Shown piece by piece: positions 1 to 10,000 of a stretch of DNA of 64,000 nucleotides (position 1 is its first letter; each line of letters starts with the position of its first letter). The notes below the pieces were generated by a model. It ran no database searches. It was not told the DNA's origin and was given only the letters and a program-made list of their open reading frames with translations. The stretch is from assembly GCA_951394045.1 (NCBI GenBank), contig OX595990.1, forward strand, positions 2,286,549 to 2,350,548. Reading direction: 5' to 3'. Position numbers and translations under genes: made by a program. This stretch comes from Nitzschia sp. DOCU1 (Eukaryota; Bacillariophyta; Bacillariophyceae; Bacillariales; Bacillariaceae).

Positions 1-2
1 TC

Positions 3-965
3 GAGCGAACGATACAGGAAATGAGAGACGCAAACCTCAACATTACCATTGAGGGAGATCTCACGGACTTTCTCGGAGTCAACATCGATCGGAAAGAAGA
101 CGGAACGATACACCTGACGCAACCCAAGCTAATCGAACAGGTGATATCGGACCTACGCATGCAGTATGACAATGTACGAACCAAGGACATCCCCATGGCG
201 TCCAGCAGGCTACTGTCACGTCACCTGAGCTCCACACCACACGACGACTCGTTCCACTACAGGAGTGTCATCGGCAAGCTCAACTACGTCGAGCGCGGAT
301 CAAGGCCAGACATCGCATACGCAGTGCACCAGTGTGCACGGTTCTCCATCGACCCAAAGAAAGAACACGGCGATGCAATACGCTGGATCACACGTTACCT
401 GCTCGGCACACGAGACAAAGGAATAATCTTCAAGGCAGATCCTTCGAAGGGATTGGAGGTATTCGTCGACGCCGACTTCGCGGGGAACTGGGACAAGGAA
501 CTGGCAGGATTCGACAAGGACACTGCTCGCTCCAGACACGGCTACATCATCTGCTACGCAGGAGTGCCAGTCACATGGAAATCACAGCTACAGCAAGAGA
601 TCGCTCTGTCTAGCTGCGAATCGGAGATCACAGGACTCTCGTACGCTTTGCGAGAGGCTATACCGATCATTGAGCTTCTGAGGGAGATGCAAGGACTCGG
701 ATTCAATGTGCACTTCGACAAGGCACACATCACTTGCAACGTCTACGAAGACAACATGGGCGCCATTGAGATCGCCCGTACTCCCAAAGCAAGACCAAGA
801 ACAAAGCATATCAACAATCGTCTATTTCACTTCTACGACTATGTGGAGAGAGGCGACATCGAGATACATCATATCCGATCCGAAGATCAACCTGCCGATA
901 TCCTGACCAAAGCATTAAGCGAGGATCTCTTCGTCAAACACAGACAGGTCATCATGGGATGGTAA
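3..965 (+). CDS. Copia pol polyprotein, C-terminal RT/RNase H fragment
   Basis: This is the C-terminal 320 or so residues of a Copia pol polyprotein; the frame is open to the window start, so it is partial. It would copy element RNA into cDNA and degrade the RNA strand. Visible landmarks are the conserved RT C-terminal segment around FLGVNIDRK, the SVIGKLNY and GSRPDIAYAVHQCARF blocks, and RNase H with the VFVDADFAGNW aspartates, a SSCESE block and the late EDNMGA aspartate. It ends in the typical DILTKAL...MGW terminus. The RNase H glutamate block reads SSCESEIT, where the other element has SSTESEYT. No internal stop or frameshift is seen. Confidence 0.9.
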   Translation, partial: ERTIQEMRDANLNITIEGDLTDFLGVNIDRKEDGTIHLTQPKLIEQVISDLRMQYDNVRTKDIPMASSRLLSRHLSSTPHDDSFHYRSVIGKLNYVERGSRPDIAYAVHQCARFSIDPKKEHGDAIRWITRYLLGTRDKGIIFKADPSKGLEVFVDADFAGNWDKELAGFDKDTARSRHGYIICYAGVPVTWKSQLQQEIALSSCESEITGLSYALREAIPIIELLREMQGLGFNVHFDKAHITCNVYEDNMGAIEIARTPKARPRTKHINNRLFHFYDYVERGDIEIHHIRSEDQPADILTKALSEDLFVKHRQVIMGW

Positions 966-984
966 CACTCGCTCGAGTCAATCC

Positions 985-995
985 TTGAGAGGGAG
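985..995 (+). other. Polypurine tract of the left Copia element
   Basis: The purine-rich run ending in GAGAGGGAG abuts the TG of the LTR. The second element has the same GAGGGAG core directly before its 3' LTR, which supports the assignment as the plus-strand primer site. Confidence 0.7.
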
Positions 996-1307
996 TGTTC
1001 AAATACGGTAAATCTGGTGGTCAAGGATCGCTCTTCACGACGTCATCAGCGTGATGACGCAATCGTATAGGGAAGTGCAACGTTCACTCCCGAACAGCCA
1101 CGTGCTGACTCCAACGAGGAGAAGGCATGGAGATGGCACTAAGTACGATACAAATCAGAGTACATCAGCTGTCTATCTCGACAGCATACATTTAGTTTAC
1201 GCACTGTTAGTGCTCATAAGTTTCAGAATCAACACACTGCAACACAACCACAAGTTATTTGAGCTCTTTTTACGATTAGCCAGTACCGGTCATCGTAGAT
1301 TTCAACA
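996..1307 (+). repeat. 3' LTR (about 312 bp) of the left Copia element
   Basis: The LTR begins TGTTCAAAT right after the polypurine tract and is inferred to end at ATTTCAACA, giving imperfect inverted ends (TGTTCAAAT against TGTTGAAAT). The 5' partner LTR lies outside the window, so the right border is an inference. The next gene, GMP synthase, starts only about 150 bp downstream, so the LTR occupies much of its promoter space. Confidence 0.65.
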
Positions 1308-1459
1308 GAGAGCCGAACAACGAAAATCTGCATCGAGGCGCACGACACAATGCAGCTTTCGCTTTCGTCGGAACAGTCTAATAGTTCTGCTGCGGCATTG
1401 ATCTATTCTTTCAAACCACAGCCCACTTCTCCTTCTGATTTATTGTCGAGGTTGTCACC

Positions 1460-3275
1460 ATGGATTCCAAGGAGTACTTGAAGCAGTCGTCTAGGTTGAG
1501 CAACTACGGGCGGTAAGATCCATATGCAGGAGCTCCGAGACGGCGGCATTTCAGTGGTTGACGGCTTCAATTGCCCCGTACTCATCTTTATTGTTTGTTA
1601 CTGCGTGTATTTTCAGACCCCAGGTGGCCATTCTGGATTTCGGATCTCAATATTCCCACCTGATTGCTCGTCGTGTCCGTGAACTTCACGTTTATTGTGA
1701 ACTTTACTCCTGTTTGGTCAAGGCTGAAGAATTGGCGGAACACGAACTAGTTGCCATCATTTTGAGCGGTGGACCTTCTAGTGTTTACGATGAAGGCGCC
1801 CCCCACGTAGCACCTGAAGTGTGGAAGCTGGCCGAAGAACGACAAATCCCTATTCTAGGAATCTGCTATGGAATGCAGGAACTTGCTCATGTCTTTGGAG
1901 GAGAAGTGATGCCTGGACTCAAGCATGAGTACGGAAAATCCTTTGTCAAGCGAGTCGAGGGCTGCAACTCTTCATTGTTTGATGGCTTGCCACAAGAATT
2001 TCAAATGTGGATGTCTCATGGAGATAAGTTGACCAAGACGCCAGAGGGATTCAAGCCAGTTGGTACGTTAGAATGTTGTCGTCCTCGGACCAGAGTTAAT
2101 TGCTGCATCATTGGCTGACACAGATCATGCTTTTCCTCTTATATAACTTGTTCATAGCGGCTACTGACAATGCGGAGTTCGTCGCGATTGAGAATTTGGA
2201 AAAGAAAATGTGGGGATTGCAATTTCACCCGGAAGTGACTCACTCTCCCAAGGGAAAAGACATTTTGAAGAATTTCTGCGTCAATATTGCCGGTGCCAAG
2301 CAAGATTGGGTCATGACGGATTATGCCCAAGAGTTTATTGAATCTGTTCGTGCCAAAGTTGGAGATGGTCATGTAATGGGGGCCGTGAGTGGTGGTGTCG
2401 ACTCGACCGTAGCAGCTGTATTGATGACACGGGCAATTGGAGATCGTTTCCATGCCGTCATGGTGGACAATGGTTGCTTGCGAAAAGATGAAGCCAAGAC
2501 TGTATTGAAGCGAATGCGTGAGGATTGTGGAGTCAACCTTCGTTGCGTCGACGCCTCGGATCGATTTTTGGATTTGTTGAAAGGAGTGACCGATCCAGAG
2601 GAAAAGAGAAAGATTATTGGAACCACATTTATCGATGTCTTTCAGGAAGAAGCCAAAAAGATCGAGGAAGAAATGAACAAACCTTGTGACTATTTGCTCC
2701 AAGGTACTTTGTATCCCGACGTCATTGAGTCCATTTCCTACAAGGGGCCCTCCGCTACCATCAAGACGCACCACAATGTCGGTGGACTCCCCGCCACCAT
2801 GAAGTTGAAGCTAATTGAACCACTTCGCGAGCTATTCAAGGATGAAGTTCGTGAGCTGGGTGTTGCTCTGGGTATTGACGAAGTCAGTGTCTGGAGGCAT
2901 CCCTTTCCCGGTCCTGGTTTGGCTATTCGTATCTTGGGTGAAGTTACAAGGGAACGTGTTAAGATTCTACAAGAGGCCGATGCGATTGTGATCGAAGAGC
3001 TTTACAAAAGTGGCCATTATCGCAAGATCGGACAGGCCTTTGTCGTCTTGCTCCCCGTCAAGTCTGTCGGTGTCATGGGCGATGGCCGTACCTACGAATG
3101 GGTCGCCAGTGTGCGATGTGTCGAGACGACGGATTACATGACAGCCGACTTTTATCACTTGCCCTACGACGTGATGGGTACCATGAGCAATCGCGTTATC
3201 AACGAAGTTCGCGGAATCAATCGATTGTGTTACGATATTAGCTCCAAGCCGCCGGCGACAATCGAATGGGAATAG
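1460..3275 (+). CDS. guaA: GMP synthase (glutamine-hydrolysing)
   Basis: It converts XMP to GMP using ATP and glutamine, the last step of de novo guanine nucleotide synthesis, in the cytosol. I infer three exons: 1460-1512, 1617-2062 and 2158-3275, with GT-AG introns of 104 and 95 bp. The join keeps one frame and gives 538 residues, close to the usual 520-530. The start ATG at 1460 sits in a good context (CACCATGG); exon 1 encodes only 17 residues plus two bases. The N-terminal class I glutamine amidotransferase domain has the nucleophile Cys101 in GICYGMQ and the catalytic His-Glu in QFHPEVTH. The ATP-pyrophosphatase P-loop SGGVDST starts at residue 244. The C-terminal dimerisation domain has [16 protein letters not shown] and ends in the conserved KPPATIEWE. 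The gene is intact. Confidence 0.95.
1513..1616 (+). other. Intron 1 of GMP synthase
   Basis: The donor is GTAAGA and the acceptor TTTTCAG. Removal joins CG and A into an arginine codon and continues into the conserved [10 protein letters not shown] start of the amidotransferase domain. Phase 2, 104 bp. Confidence 0.85.
2063..2157 (+). other. Intron 2 of GMP synthase
   Basis: The donor is GTACGT and the acceptor TTCATAG. Removal restores the frame between FKPVG-type sequence and [11 protein letters not shown]. Phase 1, 95 bp. Confidence 0.85.
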
Positions 3276-3516
3276 GCTCAAATTTCATCTATTAGTAACA
3301 GGGTTGTCCATGAATAGTACAGGAATTACTTCGTTACTCTTACTACCAACTACCGGCATTCCGTACCAACGCTAGGCATCTTTCTACATCATCAAGTAGC
3401 CAAATCTCTCGAAACGTCGATCATATTCTACTTGCGTTATTACCTCCTAATTTCAGTTCTGCGGCGCAATGATCGCGCTATTGTATTGTTTCGAGAGACA
3501 AATGCACCATAAATCT

Positions 3517-5038
3517 TTATCCCGTCTTTTGTTTCTTTGCTGGTGACGGTCCAATCATGTCACTAGGAACGATCCATTGATCAAATTGTTCCGCTGTCAA
3601 GTACCCTGACGCCACCGCGGCCTCCTTCAAGGTAGAACCCGCCTTGTGCGCCTTTTTGGCGATCTCACTCGCCTTGTCGTATCCAATGTGAGGATTCAAG
3701 GCTGTCACCAACATGAGACTGGCATTCATCAATTCCTCAACTCGGTCCCTGTTGACCTTGAGGCCGACCACACAGTTAGAAGTAAAGCATTGGCAGGCAT
3801 CTCCAATGAGTCTGGCCGATTGCAACAAGTTGGCAATCATCAATGGCTTGAAAACATTTAATTCAAAATGTCCTTGAGCGCCCCCTACGGTAATAGCCAC
3901 ATGGTTGCCCATGACCTGGGCGCATACCATGGTCATGGCTTCACATTGAGTGGGGTTAACCTGAGAAAAGCACGGACACAGTCAGAAATCCAAACGAATC
4001 TTTTATTGAGAAGTTTGCAAACATTTTTTTTACCTTGCCCGGCATAATGCTAGAGCCCGGTTCATTTTCCGGCAAGGACAGCTCTCCCAAACCACATCGA
4101 GGACCACTCGCCAACAATCTCAAATCGTTGGCAATTTTGTTGAGACTGCAAGAAATCGTATTCAAGGCGCCAGATACTTCGACGAGTGAATCATGTCCGG
4201 CCAAGGCCTCAAATTTGTTGGGAGCGGTTACCAGAGGTAAACCAGTTGCCTTGGCGAGATGTTCGGCAATCGCCGCATCGTAGCCCTCGACAGTATTCAA
4301 TCCAGTACCGACGGCAGTTCCTCCCAGTGCCAAACGACAAATGGAGGGCAGGGTGGCCTTGACACGGTGAATACCGTACTCGACCTGCTGTGCGTATCCA
4401 CCAAATTCTTGACCCAATGTCAGTGGTGTGGCATCTTGACAGTGGGTACGACCAATCTTGACAATATCCTTAAAATCTTCACTCTTGGCTTTGAGTGAGG
4501 CGTGCAAGGCTTCTAGGCCTGGCAAGGTTGTTTCGGTGAGCATTTTCGCCAAACAAATGTGCATGGCCGTCGGGAAGGAATCATTGGACGATTGCCCCAT
4601 GTTGATGTGGTCATTGGGATGTACGGGCTTTTTGGACCCCACCACACCACCTAGAATCTGAATGGCGCGGTTTGAAAGAACTTCATTGACATTCATGTTG
4701 GTCTGTGTGCCCGAGCCGGTTTGAAATGTCACTAGAGGAAAATGACGGTCGAAATGTCCCGCCATGACTTCATCGGCTGCCTGAGCAATGGCCTTGCAAA
4801 TTGTAGGGTCCATCAGCCCAAGTTCGGTATGGTATTCCGCACAGCTCTTTTTGACCTGTGCCATGGCATACACAACTTCCAGTGGCATTTTGGATTCGCT
4901 GCCGCCAATCGGAAAGTTGTGAAGCGATCGTTGCGTTTGGCATCCCCAGAGACAGTTGGCAGGGATCTCCAGGGATCCCATGCTGTCGGATTCCGTCCGG
5001 GGCGGGAGGTTGGCGGCGGGGTCTTCAAAAGTCGACAT
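3517..5038 (-). CDS. fumC: Fumarate hydratase, class II
   Basis: It interconverts fumarate and malate in the TCA cycle as a homotetramer. The exons are 5038-4034 and 3960-3517, separated by a 73-bp phase-0 intron (3961-4033); the product is 482 residues. The family signature [16 protein letters not shown] is split by the intron directly after MPGK. Other landmarks are [12 protein letters not shown], the [14 protein letters not shown] block and [16 protein letters not shown]. The start at 5038 has an AACCATG context. The frame stays open upstream to an ATG at 5164, which would add 42 basic, Cys-rich residues; this could be a mitochondrial presequence, so the true start is uncertain. The protein ends in a Lys-rich tail (PAKKQKTG). 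Class II enzymes do not need an iron-sulphur cluster. Confidence 0.93.
3961..4033 (-). other. Intron of the fumarase gene
   Basis: The GT-AG intron has donor GTAAAA and acceptor TTTTCTCAG. It lies inside the fumarase signature sequence, and its removal restores an exact match to that signature. Confidence 0.9.
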
Positions 5039-5500
5039 GGTTAAAACAAAGCCCAGATTTATACTAAATGGAAGAATGTACTGGCAATCGGATGGTCGTT
5101 GTGAATGACGACAACGGCGACAGGATTTGCTGCATTTTCGCTTCGCAGAAAAAGATTTGTGCAACCGCGAGAAGGGCGAAGAAGGCGGCTGGCGCGGAAA
5201 AATCCATCGGCCCGCCCGCTAATCGTCACTGGTACTGTCTGTAGCCCGCCGCCCCCGCCCGCCCGGAGTGATCGTTTGACCCATTCGACTACGCATGTCC
5301 CAACTTGTCATACTATAATATGTACGGTTAGTAAGTACGTACAAGGGTGTCTTTGAGGCGGCAACGCATCGATCACTACCAGGAAACTCTCATTTTTGTT
5401 GCGTTTTCCAGTAGTAGTGCTTTCTACTACTTTCATCAAAAGCGACGACGACAAAGACTTCTCTTGGGTCTACACTATCGTCCATGTGTACCTGCCCCAA
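5039..5500. promoter_or_regulatory. Divergent intergenic region between fumarase and the 5501 gene
   Basis: About 460 bp separate two divergent starts, so the stretch must hold both promoters. The part next to fumarase could instead be an N-terminal extension of that gene (open to 5164). The sequence is GC-rich with short C-rich runs near 5245-5265. I see no clear TATA box or other recognisable site. Confidence 0.4.
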
Positions 5501-6970
5501 ATGTCGGATTCCTTTTTGCAGCAAGCCGCACTCTCGGCCGAGCAAAGTGTCCGCGAGTGGATCCGAAAAACGCTCCGTGAAGTCATGATGCAGGCCCTGC
5601 AAAATCACATTCGTCCGTCAACATCCTCTCATCATCGTGATGACGATGTCAAAATGGCGCATTTGTCGTTGCAAGATTTACAAGTTTGTTTCAAAGTGGT
5701 CAAACGTGTCAGTGACGGCTGGCGAGACGAATTGCAAAAGCACAAGCACATCCAGACAGCAAGCTGGGTACAAGACGTTTGGGAATCCGGGCGAGACAAT
5801 TTGTGGAGCCAGGAACTGTCACTGGAACGGTGGAATGAAATTCTGGCGTCTCGACGTCATGCCACGTCCAGTGTTATTGCAACAAATGAAAACGGGGCGG
5901 GCTCATCGGAAACGGATCTATCAATCGGGGCAAATGCTACTCAGAATGATAACCCTGATGTGGATGCTGGTACGGATAATGGATTGCTCAAAGTGCCATA
6001 TTGTGTGCTTCGAACGATGGTTCGACCACATTCCTGTCAAGACGACGATGAGACTGGTGATGAAATATTGTCCAAATTGAAACGAATGGGTCAAACCAAG
6101 GGGCAATCGTACTGGCCCTTGGATCCTCAAATTCTAGAAGAAGCCGCTCAAGGAATTCCCAAGCGTCAACGTTGTGAAAAGAAAGGACCGCGAAAGGCAA
6201 GTAGGGCATTCTATCAACTTGTTCCTCCAAGTCAAAATGAAAATAATCAGCAGCAAGGTGGGGAAGAAGAGCACGAGTCTGCGGATAGCGGAGATGAGGA
6301 AGCGATTGCCCAAAAGAAAAGTTCAGAGCAAGAGTCGTCAGCCTCTCATCAAATCATTTCGGAAGTACTCAAACGACGTAGAACCATCAGGGCACCACCA
6401 AAGAAGTCGATGAAGCGAGGGCAATTGCAACCGACAATTTCTCAATCATTATTGATTGGTGAGATACCACGACCAGCCTCTACCATTTCGACAAGTTCGC
6501 TGAATACCGACGAACTGACGGCTCAAGAAAAAGAAGAACTGCAGCGTTCAATGATTCATTCGGAAGAAGTAGTGGTGGACGATGAAGAGCCCTCCCCCAC
6601 TATGATTTTTGGAACGTTGCAAGAGTTTGGATCGATTCATGCCATGATTCGAGAACAAATCAAGCAAGATCAGGGTCAAAGGACAATGGACGACATGACC
6701 GACGCGCAGCGCCGCCGTCAGCAACGTGCCTATGTCAAAGAGCGGCTAGCGCCTCATCGATCTCAAAAGAACCAAGATCCACAAAAGTATCGTTCCAAGA
6801 TTTTGAGAACAGAGCAAGATTGTGAAGATGGTACTACAAAGCACTTTTTGGAGTTTGACTTGGGCTGGTCGCTGGTGGAATATGAAAAAGATGGCGAGAA
6901 GCGGCTCATGGCCTTTGACAGTATCCAAGCGGCCTTGGAAGAAAAGACGCCGGATGATACAAATGGCTAG
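5501..6970 (+). CDS. Unrecognised charged, probably nuclear protein
   Basis: I do not recognise this 489-residue protein. The reading frame extends upstream without an ATG, so the first ATG (MSDSFLQQ, 5501) is taken as start. Residues 10-75 look like two amphipathic helices separated by a His/Asp-rich loop (VREWIRKTLREVMMQAL, then LSLQDLQVCFKVVKRV), an arrangement that could suit a small helical or histone-fold-like domain; this is only a guess. The middle is acidic, Ser/Gln-rich and probably disordered, with basic clusters such as KRRRT and RAPPKKSMKRGQ that could serve as nuclear signals. A conserved-looking block MIFGTLQEFGSIHAMIREQIKQ lies in the last third. The end is charged. No introns are needed. 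Confidence 0.7.
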   Translation: MSDSFLQQAALSAEQSVREWIRKTLREVMMQALQNHIRPSTSSHHRDDDVKMAHLSLQDLQVCFKVVKRVSDGWRDELQKHKHIQTASWVQDVWESGRDNLWSQELSLERWNEILASRRHATSSVIATNENGAGSSETDLSIGANATQNDNPDVDAGTDNGLLKVPYCVLRTMVRPHSCQDDDETGDEILSKLKRMGQTKGQSYWPLDPQILEEAAQGIPKRQRCEKKGPRKASRAFYQLVPPSQNENNQQQGGEEEHESADSGDEEAIAQKKSSEQESSASHQIISEVLKRRRTIRAPPKKSMKRGQLQPTISQSLLIGEIPRPASTISTSSLNTDELTAQEKEELQRSMIHSEEVVVDDEEPSPTMIFGTLQEFGSIHAMIREQIKQDQGQRTMDDMTDAQRRRQQRAYVKERLAPHRSQKNQDPQKYRSKILRTEQDCEDGTTKHFLEFDLGWSLVEYEKDGEKRLMAFDSIQAALEEKTPDDTNG

Positions 6971-7086
6971 CTCCGCTCAGACTGCAGTGGTGGCTGATGA
7001 CCTTCCTGCTCTCTAGTAGATATCATCCGCCTGTTCGACCTAGTAACGCTCTAGCAACGCTCTATTGACTATCATCCAGCGTTTAA

Positions 7087-10000
7087 CTATTCTACTTCAA
7101 CAGGATCATCCGCTGATGGCGAAAGTTCCTCGTCTTTCGTCGGCGTTGAGTCGTCTGCTTCTGCCTCCTTTGTTTCCTTGGCCTCTTCAACATTGTCGCC
7201 CACTGTCATCTCGCCTGCCTCGTCAGGAGCATCTTCCGAAATCGGATCGTCCTCCTGCGGCGTCGCCTCTTCTGGGCCGTCGTCTTCTTTCGAATCACCA
7301 GGAGGAGATTCGTCATCGGCGGTGGCGCTTTCAGTCGCAACTTCCATAGCACCTTCATCGTTTTCGGCGTCGTCAGCTTCCACTGGGTCCTCGGCGCTTT
7401 CCGTCGGTGCTACTTCAGCCGGTTCCTCGTCGGCAAAGGCAAGTTCACTTTCCTCGTCGGTGAGATTTATATTTTCCAAATCCATTTGCAAGTTTTCAAA
7501 TACTTCCTGGAGTCTGGCGGCTTCTTCGTAGTCTTCACGGGCCGCAGCGGCGTCGAGCGCTTCTTCCGCCTCCTGGATCCTCTTGATCAGAGAGCGCACA
7601 TTGGCAACACGTTCCTGACTAGTGTAACCGTCATCCACAGGAGCTGGTGCTGGTGTTTGTGCTTGCGCCTCCTGTTCTACTGGTTGCGAATCCTCGGCTG
7701 ACGGAGTTTCCTCACCGAAAATATCCTTGATCAGCTCATTCCAGCCTCCATATTTGCTGCCCAGATCCTGCCCCTCGTCCTTAAGTGCTTTGATTTGGCC
7801 ATCCAAGACGAATGCCCCAACTCCCTTGACAGTGTTGTCGTCCGCCGCGGCATCTCCACACAGCTCCTCTTTTGTCGCCACCAAGTTCTTGATTTGTTGC
7901 GCCAGATCGTGCATTCTCGCAATTCCAGACACTTTTTCTTCCTCTTCCGCGATCTTTCGTGTTCGCGCGAGCTCCGCTGTCAGCTTGGCAAGCTCTTCTT
8001 CAGCGGCTTTCTTTTTCTCCGCCGCTTCTCCAAGGAGTTCTTCTTCGCACTCTTTGAGACGAGTAGAAGCATCCTTTATCTCCTTTGAGGCTTTCGAAGC
8101 CGCCTTGAAATCACGCTTGGCAGCTGCCGCTTTCTTTTCTGCTTCGAGTTGCGGCACTTGGGCAATGAGCATGGCATGCTCAGCTTCCAAATTGGAGACG
8201 GCTGCCACAGCGGCCTTGAGAATAACCTTGGCTTCGCTGCAAGCAGCTTCGCATTTGACGACATCGGCCTGCAGTTGCGCCAAATTGCCTTCTGCTTCTG
8301 CATCTTCTGCCTCCTTGGATTTGGTATCCGTCGACATGAAGCCCAGTTTGGTGGAAACCATTCCAGCAAAATCCTTACACAATTTCAATTCCTTATCCAA
8401 GGTTTTCATCAAGGCGTCGTGTGCCAAGAGCGCTTCCGAATGCGTCTGTACCTGCAACTCGTGAGCTTCCTTTTGCCTCTGGAAAATGGCCTTTTCAGTT
8501 TCCCATTCCAAGCGGTTCTCTTGAATGCCTCTTTCCTTCTTATCAACTCTCGCCAATTGACGCGAGAACTTGACGCGGACCTTGGATATGTTATCTTCCA
8601 AGCCATGCATTTCTGTGCGCAATCCCGCCGCAATTTTAGACTTGGCCTCTAGTTGCCGGCGCAATTCAGCAATTTCCTCTTCAATGGTTGACAGCTTGTC
8701 CTTGACGCTATCACGCTGTCGCTCGTACTCTCCGGACTGTTCAGAGATGGCAGACTCGAGCTCACTTCGTTCCTCGGCAACCAACTGCTCATCCCGCTCT
8801 AGAACCTTATAATCATGATTCAATCGCTCTTGTTCGGCACTCAATTGCTTGGAAATCGTCTCAAATTGCTTGAAAGTGTCCGAATCAGTATCCCGTTCTT
8901 TGATAGTTTCTTGTTCCTGCAGTTCCTTAATATGCAATGCCAAATTGTCAAAACAAGTAGCAACTCCTCGAACTACAAGCCCTTTTTGAGACTCGAGCTG
9001 CACCAATCCTTTGGCAATACTGTCTAGGACCGACGCCACTTCCGCCTTTTCACGCTTATGAGCGTCGATCACTTGACCAAGCTGATCGGCAAGTTCGTAA
9101 TCTTCATTGTCCACTGCAACTTGCAATTGTGCCTCAGTCTGTTGAATTTGTTGCGTTGCCAGACGCTCCTTGGCAATGGACACAAATCGTTCCTCGGACA
9201 ACATTTTCTGCTGACTGCGAACAGCTTCGACTTGTTGCATGGCACGATGGACCGATTGAGCGAACAAGGCCTGATATTCTTCAAATGCCTGTGTGGGAGT
9301 CTTTTTCTTTTTGGGAGTTGGTGCCAATTCCCGAACGACAATCTTGGGAGACGCAACAGGCGCAATGGGCTCAAACGACTTGGTCGTAGCCTTAGTCGCA
9401 GGCGGCACCGCCGGACGAAATGTTGGAGCTTCGGGTTGATGGTATCCACTCACACTGGTCGAGACTACTACAACATCATCATCGTTGTCTTTTGTATGTC
9501 CCTCGGCCTTGGATTGCTGTTGGAAGTGCATTTGTCGTTCGGCTGCCGCACGCTTCATTTCCTGCTGCTTCCTTGTCACGGCATCCATGGGCTGCGTTGT
9601 TGTTGGCGGTGGTGACGCCCGTCTGGCATGTCCACTACCGCCCTTGATACTACCAGTAGGGCCAAATCCCTTAAAAAAGGTACCCATAAATCCACCTCGA
9701 ACTTCCTTGGCATTGCTGGCGGCTGCCGCCATCTTTTGAGCTTCTTCCGCGGCTCGTCTGGCCTGGGCAACTTCTTCATCTGTAGAGGAAGTTGGTCCAA
9801 TAGATGGAGGGTTATCATCATAAGTCGGAATGGTCAACGTGGGGTTGGCCGTAGTACTAGTAGCCTTGGTTGCTTCTGCTATGGTTTTCTTGGTCATGAA
9901 TTCCTCGGCCCTACGCTGGGCTTCTGCAGCAGCGTCACGCGTCTCCTTGGGCGATGGAGCTTTCTGGGGAGAAGAAGCGGGTGCAGGGGCAACGGCTACG

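Larger units (their letters stand above)
1..1307 (+). mobile_element. Ty1/Copia LTR retrotransposon, 3' part only
   Basis: This is the 3' end of a Copia element that runs off the left edge of the window. It holds the reverse transcriptase end and RNase H of pol, a polypurine tract just before position 996, and a 3' LTR at 996-1307. The pol protein is clearly related to that of the second element at 48691-55258 but diverged over its whole length (by eye roughly 60% identical), and the LTRs do not match. The two are therefore separate families of one lineage. The pol frame is open to its natural stop. The 5' LTR and target duplication cannot be examined. Confidence 0.9.

Noticed and set aside
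1051..1401. 116-codon frame across the LTR end and GMP synthase upstream region
   Set aside because: It spans the LTR border, has no recognisable product and lies in expected regulatory DNA.
2139..2774. 211-codon minus-strand frame inside GMP synthase
   Set aside because: Antisense to strongly conserved coding sequence and shows no recognisable domain.
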